Program-made: the position numbers and the translations under genes
From: Shewanella sp. MR-4
Lineage (GTDB): Bacteria; Pseudomonadota; Gammaproteobacteria; Enterobacterales; Shewanellaceae
Length of the DNA: 64,000 nucleotides
Assembly: GCF_000014685.1 (NCBI RefSeq)
Contig: NC_008321.1
Location: 682,001 to 746,000, forward strand
Direction of reading: 5' to 3'
Shown here: piece after piece, positions 6,666 through 16,264 of the stretch
Layout: each line of letters starts with the position of its first letter
How positions within the stretch are numbered: position 1 is the stretch's first letter
The notes under the pieces: generated by a model
What the model was told of the DNA's origin: nothing
Databases searched by the model: none
What the model saw: the letters and a program-made list of their open reading frames with translations, nothing else

Positions 6666-8600
6666 ATGGGGATCCAGATCCTTCCGCCGCAACTAGCCAA
6701 CCAAATCGCCGCCGGTGAGGTGGTCGAACGGCCTGCTTCCGTGGTGAAGGAACTTGTCGAGAACAGCCTAGATGCTGGGGCGACGCGTATCGATATCGAA
6801 ATCGATAAGGGCGGCAGCAAGCTGATTAAGATCCGTGACAATGGTTCGGGGATCCCAAAGGATGAGCTGGCTTTGGCCTTGTCGCGCCATGCCACCTCGA
6901 AACTGCACTCCCTTGACGACCTTGAAGCCATCCTCAGCTTTGGTTTTCGCGGCGAGGCATTGGCGAGTATCAGCTCTGTGTCCCGCTTAACCTTGACCTC
7001 GCGTACGGCCGAGCAAACGGAAGCCTGGCAGGCTTATGCCGAAGGCGTCGACATGGCGGTTAAGGTCATGCCGGCCGCGCATCCTGTTGGTTCAACTATC
7101 GAAGTTGTCGATCTGTTCTTTAATACGCCCGCCCGTAGACGTTTTCTTAAAAGCGATAAAACCGAATTTACTCATATCGATGAATGGTTAAAACGCATTG
7201 CGTTAGTGCGTGGGGATATCCACTTTACCTTGACCCACAATGGCAAAACCGTACGTAACTATCGTCCGGCGATGAATGAGCCGCAGTATTTGCAGCGATT
7301 GACTCAGGTTGCTGGACGCCAATTTGCCGATGAGGCGTTGCGGGTCGAATGCCAACACGATGACCTACGTTTAAGTGGTTATTTGCAGTCGCCTTGGTCA
7401 ACGGTGTTAACCGACACCCATTATTTTTATGTGAATGGCCGCTTAGTGCGCGACCGTTTAGTCAATCATGCGGTGCGCCAAGCATTTGCCCAGAAAGCCG
7501 AGGTCGAACAGCCGGGTTATGTGTTGATGCTGGATATCGATCCTCATCAGGTGGATGTGAACGTGCATCCGGCGAAACACGAAGTGCGCTTTCATCAGAG
7601 CCGTTATGTGCATGATTATATTCTGCAGGCACTGCAATCGGCGCTCGAAGAAGCGGGTGAGCTGGGTTTTGAGCATCCTTTCGAGCCAAGTTCGCCACAG
7701 GTTAGGGATGAGGTCTCTCTCTCCGAATCTGGGACGCAGACACAAACAGAGCATCATGCCTTCGAGCTGCAATCGCCTGAATCTAAAACGCATTCAACTT
7801 GGAATGAAGCTTCACGTGTTGATACTTCTCGCGTCGAGATATCACGGGATTCTCAGCTTACTGAGCGTACTCGGGACATTGCTAGCGCGCGTCCGTATTC
7901 TGGCGTGCAAAGCAATGCCTACGGCAGTATGGCGGTTCCGCGGGAGTCACGCAGTGGTCCGACAGGGGAAAGTCGTGCCCGAGCCGAGCTTCCTTCTAAG
8001 GCGGCAATCGCCAGTTACGGCGAATTATTGCAAACGCCATCCTATAGCGTGCAGGACAAGCCGTATCAACCCGTGCTTGCAATGCCCGCCATGCTCAATG
8101 GTCAATATTGGGTATTAGCGCAAGGGCAAAACCTGAGTCTGTTGCCGATTCAATCTGTGGCGTTAGCGACTCGTAGCCATGAGATAGAAACAAAGCTGGC
8201 AACCGGCTTGATAGGTCAGCCATTATTGATGCCAGTGTCGATTGCCGCCGATACGGATTGGCCAGCATTACTCGAAGAACATGAAACACTTATCCGGCAA
8301 TTAGGATTAGAACTAACAATTCGCTATCAGCAGTTGATAATCAAAAAAGTGCCCCCATATCTCAGGGATAGCCAGTTAGCGAAGGTGATCCCCGAGTGGT
8401 TGCAATCGCTACGTTTTGAAGCGCCAGCACCTAATGCATTGGCTGTGTGGCTGGCAGAGCAGAGTTTAACTGGATTTACCTCGGCTGCGGATATTTGGGC
8501 GGCCTATAGTCAGTTAACTGAAGAGAAAAGACAGCAAATTGCCGATAAAGCAGTATCCTTACCTTGGCAATCGTGGCTAGAAGAGCAAGCAATTGAATAA
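6666..8600 (+). CDS. mutL: DNA mismatch repair protein MutL
   Basis: This 644-residue GHKL ATPase links MutS mismatch recognition to MutH and UvrD. N-terminal motifs are ENSLDAGAT, DNGSGIP and FRGEALASI. A variable linker (about 345-450) rich in Ser, Glu and Arg precedes the C-terminal dimerisation domain. The ATG at 6666 gives MGIQILPPQLANQIAAGEVV, aligning with E. coli MutL, with AGGA 8-9 nt upstream. An ATG at 6657 is possible. The last 8 bp overlap miaA, suggesting translational coupling. Confidence 0.97.
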   Translation: MGIQILPPQLANQIAAGEVVERPASVVKELVENSLDAGATRIDIEIDKGGSKLIKIRDNGSGIPKDELALALSRHATSKLHSLDDLEAILSFGFRGEALASISSVSRLTLTSRTAEQTEAWQAYAEGVDMAVKVMPAAHPVGSTIEVVDLFFNTPARRRFLKSDKTEFTHIDEWLKRIALVRGDIHFTLTHNGKTVRNYRPAMNEPQYLQRLTQVAGRQFADEALRVECQHDDLRLSGYLQSPWSTVLTDTHYFYVNGRLVRDRLVNHAVRQAFAQKAEVEQPGYVLMLDIDPHQVDVNVHPAKHEVRFHQSRYVHDYILQALQSALEEAGELGFEHPFEPSSPQVRDEVSLSESGTQTQTEHHAFELQSPESKTHSTWNEASRVDTSRVEISRDSQLTERTRDIASARPYSGVQSNAYGSMAVPRESRSGPTGESRARAELPSKAAIASYGELLQTPSYSVQDKPYQPVLAMPAMLNGQYWVLAQGQNLSLLPIQSVALATRSHEIETKLATGLIGQPLLMPVSIAADTDWPALLEEHETLIRQLGLELTIRYQQLIIKKVPPYLRDSQLAKVIPEWLQSLRFEAPAPNALAVWLAEQSLTGFTSAADIWAAYSQLTEEKRQQIADKAVSLPWQSWLEEQAIE

Positions 8601-9519
8601 AGAATTACAGCCAAAAGTGGTTTTTTTGATGGGACCAACGGCGTCCGGAAAAACCGCTTTAGCACTCGAATTAGCCGAAAAGCATAATTGCGAGATTATC
8701 TCGGTTGATTCAGCATTGATCTATCGTGGCATGGACATTGGCAGTGCTAAGCCTTCTGCCGAGGAATTAGCACGAGGTCCGCATCGACTGATCGACATCC
8801 GCGATCCGGCAGAGAGCTACTCCGCCGCCGATTTTAGAGCCGATGCGCTGCGCGAGATTGAACAGATTATTAGCATGGGAAAGACCCCCGTATTAGTGGG
8901 CGGCACCATGATGTACTTTAAGGCGTTATTAGAAGGATTATCGCCGTTACCGAGTGCCGATGAGGCGATTCGGGCCGATATTCAAGCCGAAGCGGACGCA
9001 AACGGATGGGAAGCACTGCACGAGCAATTAAGGGAGATAGATCCCGTATCAGCAGAAAGAATTCATCCTAATGATCCACAAAGGCTTTCAAGAGCGATAG
9101 AAGTCTATAGAATAAGCGGTAAGAGCCTGACCGAGTTAACTCAGACCAAGTCGGCTCCTTTACCCTACGATGTGGTGCAATTTGCCATTGCGCCCCGTGA
9201 GCGCAAAGTGCTGCATGAGTTAATCGGGCAGCGTTTTCGGATAATGTTAGAGCAAGGTTTTATTGATGAAGTCGCCCAGCTAAAAGCGAGAGGTGACCTA
9301 CATTTAGATTTGCCCTCAATGCGTTGCGTGGGATATCGACAATGTTGGCAGTATCTCGATGGTGAATTTGACTATGATACTATGGTCGAAAAAGCCGTTG
9401 CCGCTACTAGGCAATTAGCTAAGCGTCAATTAACATGGTTGCGTAGTTGGCCAGAGTTGAATTGGCTTGAAAGTGGTGCTGAGGGGAATTTAGTTACACT
9501 TATGCGTCAATGCCGCTAG
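8593..9519 (+). CDS. miaA: tRNA dimethylallyltransferase MiaA
   Basis: This 308-residue enzyme adds the dimethylallyl group to A37 of UNN-decoding tRNAs. The P-loop GPTASGKTA is at residue 14, followed by SVDSALIYRGMDIGSAKPS. The start is a TTG at 8593 overlapping the end of mutL; no ATG lies upstream of the P-loop in a usable place. The rare start codon and overlap suggest expression coupled to mutL. hfq follows after a 92-bp gap that likely carries hfq's own promoter. Confidence 0.96.
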   Translation: MNKELQPKVVFLMGPTASGKTALALELAEKHNCEIISVDSALIYRGMDIGSAKPSAEELARGPHRLIDIRDPAESYSAADFRADALREIEQIISMGKTPVLVGGTMMYFKALLEGLSPLPSADEAIRADIQAEADANGWEALHEQLREIDPVSAERIHPNDPQRLSRAIEVYRISGKSLTELTQTKSAPLPYDVVQFAIAPRERKVLHELIGQRFRIMLEQGFIDEVAQLKARGDLHLDLPSMRCVGYRQCWQYLDGEFDYDTMVEKAVAATRQLAKRQLTWLRSWPELNWLESGAEGNLVTLMRQCR

Positions 9520-9611
9520 CTTATTAGCCCTTGCTGTATAATACTAAAACTAAACAAAAAACTTCACTGATAACGATTTATTTTTATATAAATTAAAAAG
9601 GAAATAATAAA

Positions 9612-9884
9612 ATGGCTAAGGGGCAATCTTTACAAGACCCATTTTTGAACGCACTACGCCGCGAGCGCGTTCCTGTATCAATTTACTTGGTAAACGGCAT
9701 TAAACTCCAAGGACAGGTAGAGTCGTTTGATCAGTTTGTCATTCTGTTGAAAAACACAGTGAGCCAAATGGTTTACAAACACGCTATTTCTACCGTAGTA
9801 CCTGCTCGTCCATTTAACGTTGCTGGCCATCAAAATGCCCAGGGCGGTTATGGTGCGCAAGACGATATGCCAAGTGGCGAATAA
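9612..9884 (+). CDS. hfq: RNA chaperone Hfq
   Basis: This 90-residue hexameric Sm-like protein pairs small RNAs with mRNAs. QDPFLNALRRERVPVSIYLVNG (start of Sm1, residues 8-29) and the Sm2 YKHAISTV motif are intact. The C-terminal tail is short, Gly/Gln-rich and disordered, and ends in acidic residues. AAGGA precedes the ATG. The order miaA-hfq-hflX-hflK-hflC is the E. coli order. Confidence 0.98.
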   Translation: MAKGQSLQDPFLNALRRERVPVSIYLVNGIKLQGQVESFDQFVILLKNTVSQMVYKHAISTVVPARPFNVAGHQNAQGGYGAQDDMPSGE

Positions 9885-9908
9885 GTTTTAGTTTGAGGAG
9901 TTTGCTTC

Positions 9909-11216
9909 TTGTTTGATCGTTATGAGGCGGGAGAAACAGCGGTTCTTGTCCATATCGACTTTTCCGATGAGGAACGCCGAGAAGACTTAGTCGAGTTACA
10001 GCTATTAGTCGAGTCAGCTGGAGCACGCTCAGTCGGGGTCATTACTGGAAGTCGACGCTCACCAGACCGTAAGTTTTTTATTGGTTCTGGTAAAGCCGAG
10101 GAGTTAGCTGCATTAGTGGCTGCAACTGAGGCTAATGTGGTTATTTTCAATCACGCCTTGAGTCCTGCTCAAGAGCGAAACCTTGAACAGGTGTGTCAGT
10201 GCCGAGTATTGGACCGAACCACGCTGATCTTGGATATTTTTGCTCAACGTGCTCGGACCCATGAAGGTAAGTTACAGGTGGAGCTAGCGCAATTGCGCCA
10301 CATGTCGACGCGTCTTGTGCGTGGTTGGACTCACCTTGAGCGCCAAAAAGGCGGTATCGGTTTACGTGGCCCGGGAGAAACCCAGCTCGAAACCGATAGA
10401 CGTTTGCTCAGGGGACGCATTAAAAATATCAACAAACGCTTAGAGCGTGTTGATAAACAACGTGAGCAGAGTCGTCGCGCCCGTAAGCGTAGCGACATGC
10501 CAACAGTCTCATTAGTGGGTTATACCAACGCGGGCAAGTCAACGCTGTTTAATGCCTTAACCTCATCTGATGTTTATGCAGCCGACCAGCTATTTGCCAC
10601 ACTCGATCCCACATTGAGAAAGTTAGATCTACCCGATGGTGCCGTGATCTTGGCGGACACTGTAGGTTTTATTCGCCATTTACCACACGATCTAGTTGCC
10701 GCTTTTAAGGCAACATTGCAAGAAACGCGTCAAGCGGATTTGTTGCTGCATATTGTTGATTGTGCTGATGAGAACATGGCGGATAACTTCGAGCAGGTAC
10801 AAAACGTGCTCGAAGATATCGATGCTGCTGGGGTGATGCAGTTGGTTGTTTGTAATAAAATCGACCTGCTTGAGGATGTCACACCGCGCATCGAATATGA
10901 TGAACACAGTAAGCCCGTACGTGTCTGGGTTTCGGCACAAAAGCGTTTGGGATTTGATCTACTCTTGAAGGCGATCACCGAATTAATCGGTGAAGTGATT
11001 CATGAGCTTACACTTAAGATTCCAGCAACTGCTGGACATTATCTTGGCCAGTTTTATCGACTGGATGCGATACAGCAGAAAGAGTACGACGATCTGGGGA
11101 ACTGTATTTTGTCTGTTCGTTTATCGGATGCCGATTGGCGCCGATTAGCTAAACAGAGTCAGGGTGAGTTAGAAACCTTTATCTTCGATCCGTCGATAGA
11201 AAAGGCTGTTTGTTAA
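9909..11216 (+). CDS. hflX: Ribosome-associated GTPase HflX
   Basis: This 435-residue GTPase splits stalled or heat-damaged ribosomes. The N-terminal domain carries the glycine-rich GGIGLRGPGE segment. The G-domain holds GYTNAGKST, DTVGF and NKIDL. Translation starts at a TTG at 9909, with GAGGAG (9895-9900) 8 nt upstream, giving MFDRYEAGE as in E. coli HflX. It lies 24 bp after hfq and upstream of hflKC. Confidence 0.96.
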   Translation: MFDRYEAGETAVLVHIDFSDEERREDLVELQLLVESAGARSVGVITGSRRSPDRKFFIGSGKAEELAALVAATEANVVIFNHALSPAQERNLEQVCQCRVLDRTTLILDIFAQRARTHEGKLQVELAQLRHMSTRLVRGWTHLERQKGGIGLRGPGETQLETDRRLLRGRIKNINKRLERVDKQREQSRRARKRSDMPTVSLVGYTNAGKSTLFNALTSSDVYAADQLFATLDPTLRKLDLPDGAVILADTVGFIRHLPHDLVAAFKATLQETRQADLLLHIVDCADENMADNFEQVQNVLEDIDAAGVMQLVVCNKIDLLEDVTPRIEYDEHSKPVRVWVSAQKRLGFDLLLKAITELIGEVIHELTLKIPATAGHYLGQFYRLDAIQQKEYDDLGNCILSVRLSDADWRRLAKQSQGELETFIFDPSIEKAVC

Positions 11217-11252
11217 TAATCTAATTTATTTCATCCACTTATGGAGTGCTAA

Positions 11253-12398
11253 ATGGCTTGGAACGAGCCCGGTAACAAGGGTAATGATCCTTGGGGAAAT
11301 AAAGGTGGTAACGACAAAGGACCACCGGACCTTGATGAGGTTTTTCGTAATCTTTCAAAACGCTTTGGCGGCAAAGGCAATGGCTCATCAGGCCAGAACT
11401 TTAGTTCGTTTAGCGTAATCATCATTCTTGCCATCGCTTTTGTTGTTTGGGGACTCTCGGGTTTTTACACCATTAAAGAAGCTGAGCGTGGTGTCGCGCT
11501 GCGTTTTGGTCAGCATATTGGTGAAGTGGGCCCAGGTCTGCATTGGAAAGCCACTTTTATCGACCAGATTTACCCTGTTGATGTGCAATCTGTCCGCTCT
11601 ATTCCTGCCTCAGGCAGTATGTTGACCTCAGATGAAAACGTCGTAAAGGTAGAGTTGGACGTACAGTATCGTATTTTAGATGCGTACTCTTATCTGTTCA
11701 GTGCAGTTGATGCCAATGCCAGCTTACGTGAAGCCACAGACAGTGCGCTGCGTTATGTCATCGGCCACAACAAAATGGACGATATTCTAACCACGGGTCG
11801 TGATGCCATTCGTCGTGATACTTGGAAAGAGTTAGAGCGCATAATTGAGCCGTACAAATTAGGCTTAGCCATTGTTGACGTTAACTTTTTGCCAGCTCGT
11901 CCACCTGAAGAAGTGAAAGATGCTTTCGATGATGCGATTGCGGCTCAAGAAGACGAACAGCGCTTTATCCGTGAAGCAGAAGCTTATGCCCGTGAAGTTG
12001 AGCCTAAAGCGCGCGGTGAAGTCGAGCGTATGGCACAACAAGCCAATGCCTATAAAGAACGTGAAGTTCTTGAGGCTCGCGGTAAAGTGGCTCGTTTCGA
12101 GTTGTTGTTACCTGAGTACCAAGCGGCACCTGAAGTGACCCGTAAGCGTTTGTATCTTGATGCAATGCAGCAGGTGATGACAGATACCAATAAAGTACTG
12201 ATCGACACAAAGAACAGTGGCAACTTAATGTATTTGCCCTTAGACAAGTTAATGAAAGAGAAGCCTGTGACTATGCCAGAGGCTGAGAATAAGTCTCAGC
12301 AGAATGTCAATTCTTCATCTATGTCAACGACTCGCATCAGCGAGCCTTTGAGTGGACGTCCGTCTCGCGAGGACCGTGCTCGCCAAGGGAGGGAGTAA
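11253..12398 (+). CDS. hflK: FtsH protease modulator HflK
   Basis: This 381-residue inner-membrane SPFH/band-7 protein forms a large HflKC cage around FtsH and limits its access to membrane substrates. A Gly/Asn/Lys-rich cytoplasmic head (residues 1-50) precedes one transmembrane helix (about 52-72), the band-7 domain and a long coiled-coil region. A Ser/Arg-rich tail follows. hflC begins 3 bp after the stop, so the two are translated together. Confidence 0.96.
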   Translation: MAWNEPGNKGNDPWGNKGGNDKGPPDLDEVFRNLSKRFGGKGNGSSGQNFSSFSVIIILAIAFVVWGLSGFYTIKEAERGVALRFGQHIGEVGPGLHWKATFIDQIYPVDVQSVRSIPASGSMLTSDENVVKVELDVQYRILDAYSYLFSAVDANASLREATDSALRYVIGHNKMDDILTTGRDAIRRDTWKELERIIEPYKLGLAIVDVNFLPARPPEEVKDAFDDAIAAQEDEQRFIREAEAYAREVEPKARGEVERMAQQANAYKEREVLEARGKVARFELLLPEYQAAPEVTRKRLYLDAMQQVMTDTNKVLIDTKNSGNLMYLPLDKLMKEKPVTMPEAENKSQQNVNSSSMSTTRISEPLSGRPSREDRARQGRE

Positions 12399-12401
12399 TT
12401 C

Positions 12402-13295
12402 ATGGGTAGATTAAGTATTGTTCTGATTGCCATAGTATTAGGCATAGGTCTGTCATCTGTGATGGTGGTTAACGAAGGCGAGCGTGCGATTGTGGCGCGT
12501 TTCGGTGAAATCGTTAAAGACAAGGTTGACGACAAACAAGTGACCCGCGTTTTCGGTCCTGGCTTGCACTTTAAAGTGCCAGTGATCGATAAGGTGAAGT
12601 TGCTCGATGCTCGTATTCAAACCTTAGACGGTGCAGCGGATCGTTTCGTGACCTCTGAGAAAAAAGATTTGATGGTCGACTCTTATGTAAAGTGGCGTAT
12701 TTTCGATTTCGAAAAATACTATCTCTCCACTAATGGCGGGATTAAATCGAATGCTGAAACCTTACTGCAACGTAAGATCAACAACGATTTACGTACCGAA
12801 TTTGGTCGTCGCACTATCAAGGAAATCGTATCTGGTAAACGCGATGAGCTGCAAAATGATGCGCTAGAAAACGCCTCTGAAAGCGCTAAAGACTTAGGTA
12901 TTGAAGTCGTTGACGTGCGTGTTAAGCAAATCAACCTTCCAGCAAACGTGAGTAACAGTATTTACCAACGTATGCGTGCCGAACGTCAAGCGGTTGCTAA
13001 AGAGCATAGGGCACAGGGTAAAGAGCAATCTGAAATCATTCGTGCAACGATTGATGCCAATGTGACAGTGAAGATTGCCGAAGCTGAACGTAAGGCCTTA
13101 ACCATTCGCGGTGAAGGTGATGCATTAGCGGCGAAGATATATTCTGACGCTTACAATAAAGATCCTGAGTTCTTCAGCTTTTTACGTAGCTTAGATGCTT
13201 ACCGTGCAAGTTTCTCCGGTAAATCTGATGTGATGGTGCTAGAACCTGATAGCGAGTTCTTCAAGTATATGAAGAGCACTTCACCTAAGAAGTAA
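12402..13295 (+). CDS. hflC: FtsH protease modulator HflC
   Basis: This 297-residue partner of HflK has an N-terminal membrane anchor (about residues 3-22), a band-7/SPFH domain, and a helical region with many Ala, Glu and Arg residues (about 190-250). GGGAGGGAG at the end of hflK provides the ribosome site. The gene ends the operon and is followed by a terminator. Confidence 0.96.
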   Translation: MGRLSIVLIAIVLGIGLSSVMVVNEGERAIVARFGEIVKDKVDDKQVTRVFGPGLHFKVPVIDKVKLLDARIQTLDGAADRFVTSEKKDLMVDSYVKWRIFDFEKYYLSTNGGIKSNAETLLQRKINNDLRTEFGRRTIKEIVSGKRDELQNDALENASESAKDLGIEVVDVRVKQINLPANVSNSIYQRMRAERQAVAKEHRAQGKEQSEIIRATIDANVTVKIAEAERKALTIRGEGDALAAKIYSDAYNKDPEFFSFLRSLDAYRASFSGKSDVMVLEPDSEFFKYMKSTSPKK

Positions 13296-13317
13296 GCAGC
13301 AAGTTTTGCATTGAAAT

Positions 13318-13346
13318 GGGTCCTGATATCAGGGCCCATTTTTTTT
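13318..13346 (+). terminator. Terminator after hflC
   Basis: GGGTCCTGAT and ATCAGGGCCC form a near-perfect palindrome with one G-T wobble, followed by ATTTTTTTT. Confidence 0.85.
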
Positions 13347-13665
13347 AGCTGCGGGAAAATACAAAATCGCAAAAATGAGAGCTTAAACTATATTAGCGAT
13401 GCATGGATTATGCCTACCTAACAGTTCATTTGCTCAAAAAACAGATCAAAACGATTAAAATCGCTTAATAATTGTGCTTTTTTTGTCCGCTTTTTAAAAA
13501 ACACGCAATCTCCCTAACTTAGTTGAGTGTTTTCACTATGATCTGCTTCTAATTTTTAGCTATAATGAGCCCCGCTTCAAACTTCGATTTTTGCCCATGG
13601 TGATAACTAGGGGGCATAAAGTCTTTGAAAAACAAAAATTCCAACACCCTCTGGGAGATAAGTGG
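13347..13665 (+). other. Gap upstream of petA
   Basis: This AT-rich leader contains a TATAAT at 13561-13566 and a TATGAT at 13537-13542 as possible -10 boxes. No convincing -35 lies at standard spacing. An in-frame ATG at 13591 would extend PetA by 25 residues, but no ribosome site or family match supports it. Confidence 0.4.
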
Positions 13666-14256
13666 ATGAGCAATGCGCCAGTCGATACCGGACGTCGCAG
13701 ATTCCTGACAGCCGCAACCGCCGTAGTAGGTGGTGCTGGTGCCGTCGCTGTAGCGGTTCCTTTCATCAAGTCATGGAATCCGAGTGCCAAGGCGAAAGCT
13801 GCAGGTGCACCGGTCGAAGTAAATATCAGTAAAATTGAGCCAGGTCAGCTGATCCGTGTTGAATGGCGTGGAAAACCTGTATGGGTTGTCCGTCGCACAG
13901 AAGCGGTTATCAATGAACTGCCAACACACGACGATAAGTTAAGAGATCCAGCTTCTGCTGAAATGCAGCAACCTGAATATGCAACAAATCCTCTGCGTTC
14001 TATTAAGCCAGAGTATTTTATTGCCGTCGGTATTTGTACCCATCTAGGATGTTCACCTACTTATTTGCCAGATTCATTTGCTGAGCAAGTTCAAGGTGTG
14101 ACTTCTGGTTTCTTCTGTCCATGTCATGGTTCTAAGTTCGATATGGCGGGCCGCGTATTCCAAGGCGTTCCAGCTCCATTGAACCTAGTTATCCCTCCAC
14201 ATCAATACGTTGATGATGGCACCGTTATCATCGGTGTAGATAAAGGAGTGGCGTAA
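13666..14256 (+). CDS. petA: Ubiquinol-cytochrome c reductase, Rieske iron-sulfur subunit
   Basis: This 196-residue subunit of cytochrome bc1 carries the [2Fe-2S] cluster that takes electrons from quinol. The ligands lie in CTHLGCSPT and CPCHGSKFD. The N-terminus has a Tat-like anchor (TGRRRFLTAAT, then a hydrophobic helix), which stays as the membrane anchor. The ATG at 13666, with GGGAGA upstream, gives the normal length. The stop overlaps the petB start (TAATG). Confidence 0.96.
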   Translation: MSNAPVDTGRRRFLTAATAVVGGAGAVAVAVPFIKSWNPSAKAKAAGAPVEVNISKIEPGQLIRVEWRGKPVWVVRRTEAVINELPTHDDKLRDPASAEMQQPEYATNPLRSIKPEYFIAVGICTHLGCSPTYLPDSFAEQVQGVTSGFFCPCHGSKFDMAGRVFQGVPAPLNLVIPPHQYVDDGTVIIGVDKGVA

Positions 14257-15470
14257 TGGTTAAGAATTTAATTAATTGGATCGATGCGCGTATCCCAATG
14301 ACGGCGACGTATAACCGTCACGTGGGTCAGTATGCGACGCCAACTAACTTTAACTTTTGGTACTTCTTCGGTTCATTAGCCATGTTGGTATTGGTTAACC
14401 AATTACTGACGGGTATCTGGTTGACCATGAACTATGTACCTACAGCAGAAGGTGCTTTTGCCTCTGTTGAATACATCATGCGTGACGTAGAGTACGGCTG
14501 GTTATTGCGTTATATGCACTCAACTGGTGCGTCTGCATTCTTCGTGGTGATCTACTTACATATGTTCCGTGGTCTGATTTACGGTTCATATCAAAAGCCT
14601 AGAGAACTGCTGTGGCTATTCGGTATGTTGATTTTCCTCGTGCTGATGGCTGAAGCCTTTATGGGTTACTTGCTGCCATGGGGACAAATGTCTTACTGGG
14701 GCGCGCAGGTAATTATTTCTCTGTTCGGTGCTATCCCTGTTATCGGTGATGACTTAACCCTGTGGATCCGTGGTGACTACGTGATCTCTGGCGCGACACT
14801 GAACCGTTTCTTCGCTCTACACGTTATCGCACTGCCATTAGTGTTAGTGGTTTTAGTGTTCCTACACTTAATCGCACTGCACGAAGTGGGTTCAAACAAC
14901 CCAGATGGTATCGAAATCAAGAAAAACAAAGACGAGAACGGCTGGCCAGTTGATGGTATTCCATTCCACCCATACTACACAGTTAAAGATATTATGGGCG
15001 TTGCGGGCTTCCTGATCGTGTTCTGTTACGTGCTGTTCTTCATCCCAGAAGGCGGCGGTTACTTCCTTGAGAAGCCAAACTTCGAAGCGGCTAACCCAAT
15101 GAAGACACCTGAGCACATTGCACCTGTATGGTACTTCACTCCGTTCTACGCCATTTTACGTGCTGTTCCCGATAAATTGGGCGGTGTGGTAATGATGGGT
15201 CTGTCGATTGCAGTACTGTTCGTGTTGCCTTGGTTAGACCGTTGTAAAGTGAAGTCAATTCGCTACCGCAGCACGCTGCACAAGTTGAACATTGCTCAGT
15301 TTGCTATTTCATTTATCGTCTTAGGTTACTTAGGTGCTGTACCTGCAACACCTGAGCTGACGATTGCTGCACGTATCTTCACTGTAACGTATTTCGGCTA
15401 CTTCTTATTACTGTGGTTATATAGTAAAAATGAGAAAACTAAGCCTGTTCCAGCGAGGTTGACACACTAA
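14256..15470 (+). CDS. petB: Ubiquinol-cytochrome c reductase, cytochrome b
   Basis: This 404-residue integral membrane subunit binds two b hemes and holds the Qo and Qi quinone sites. About eight transmembrane helices are visible. Heme-ligand histidines lie in YMHSTGAS, YLHMFRG, FALHVIALP and FLHLIALHE. The Qo-site motif usually written PEWY reads PVWY here (PVWYFTPFYAILR, near residue 290). It is translationally coupled to both neighbours by TAATG overlaps. Confidence 0.97.
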   Translation: MVKNLINWIDARIPMTATYNRHVGQYATPTNFNFWYFFGSLAMLVLVNQLLTGIWLTMNYVPTAEGAFASVEYIMRDVEYGWLLRYMHSTGASAFFVVIYLHMFRGLIYGSYQKPRELLWLFGMLIFLVLMAEAFMGYLLPWGQMSYWGAQVIISLFGAIPVIGDDLTLWIRGDYVISGATLNRFFALHVIALPLVLVVLVFLHLIALHEVGSNNPDGIEIKKNKDENGWPVDGIPFHPYYTVKDIMGVAGFLIVFCYVLFFIPEGGGYFLEKPNFEAANPMKTPEHIAPVWYFTPFYAILRAVPDKLGGVVMMGLSIAVLFVLPWLDRCKVKSIRYRSTLHKLNIAQFAISFIVLGYLGAVPATPELTIAARIFTVTYFGYFLLLWLYSKNEKTKPVPARLTH

Positions 15471-16168
15471 TGAAAAAATTACTGATTGCATTAGTTACAT
15501 TGCTCCCGACGCTGGCGATGGCCGCGAGCGGACACAATGTACATTTAGAAAAAGCCAATGTTGATTTGCATGATAAGGCTTCTTTAGAGCGTGGTCTGGA
15601 TATGTTCCAACACTATTGCTCTGGTTGTCATAGCACTCAGTATCAACGCTATGAACGTGTGGCGAACGATCTCGGTATTTCTGCCGATGATATGCGTAAC
15701 AAGTATATGTTTACCGATGCTAAAATCGGTGAGCTGATGCAAAACGCGATTCCACACAAAGATGCGGCTAAATGGTTTGGTGCAACACCACCAGACTTAA
15801 CCTTAGTAGCACGTGTTCGTGGCGAAGATTGGGTGTATTCATACCTCAAAGGCTTCTACAAAGACCCAAGCCGTCCATTCGGCGTCAACAATACTGTCTT
15901 CCCATCTGTGGGTATGCCACACGTTCTTGAAGAACTGCAAGGCACACCTGTTAAGCAAGAAGATGGCACTATTGTGGTCTCAGGTGGTAAGTTAAACGCA
16001 GAAGAGTACGACCAAGCAGTTCGTGATATCACTGGCTTCTTAGTCTATTCGGCTGAACCTGTTAAGTTAGAGCGTCAAGCGCTAGGTTGGTGGGTGCTCG
16101 GATTCCTGTTTATCTTCTTTATTGTGGCCTACCTCTTGAAGAAAGAGTACTGGAAAGATGTACACTAG
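15470..16168 (+). CDS. petC: Ubiquinol-cytochrome c reductase, cytochrome c1
   Basis: This 232-residue subunit has a Sec signal peptide (cleavage after AMA, near residue 19). The c-type heme motif CSGCH is in YCSGCHSTQYQRY, and a C-terminal membrane anchor helix ends in basic residues (KKEYWKD). It passes electrons from the Rieske centre to soluble cytochrome c. It is the last gene of petABC and is followed by a terminator. Confidence 0.96.
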   Translation: MKKLLIALVTLLPTLAMAASGHNVHLEKANVDLHDKASLERGLDMFQHYCSGCHSTQYQRYERVANDLGISADDMRNKYMFTDAKIGELMQNAIPHKDAAKWFGATPPDLTLVARVRGEDWVYSYLKGFYKDPSRPFGVNNTVFPSVGMPHVLEELQGTPVKQEDGTIVVSGGKLNAEEYDQAVRDITGFLVYSAEPVKLERQALGWWVLGFLFIFFIVAYLLKKEYWKDVH

Positions 16169-16204
16169 GCACCAATAACGGGTAAAATATAGTATCCGCA
16201 TAGT

Positions 16205-16242
16205 GTAAACGGGGGGCTTTGCCCCTCGTTTACTTTTGTTTT
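16205..16242 (+). terminator. Terminator after petC
   Basis: A 13-bp stem, GTAAACGGGGGGC with GCCCCTCGTTTAC (one G-T wobble, loop TTT), is followed by a T-rich tract just before sspA. Confidence 0.85.
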
Positions 16243-16264
16243 ATTTCGACTCTGGAGGGTATCA

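Noticed and set aside
7606..8118. 170-codon open frame inside mutL
   Set aside because: It overlaps mutL in another frame, has no ribosome site and reads as a shadow of the GC-rich gene.
13591..13665. 25-residue N-terminal extension of PetA
   Set aside because: No ribosome site, and family alignment supports the ATG at 13666.
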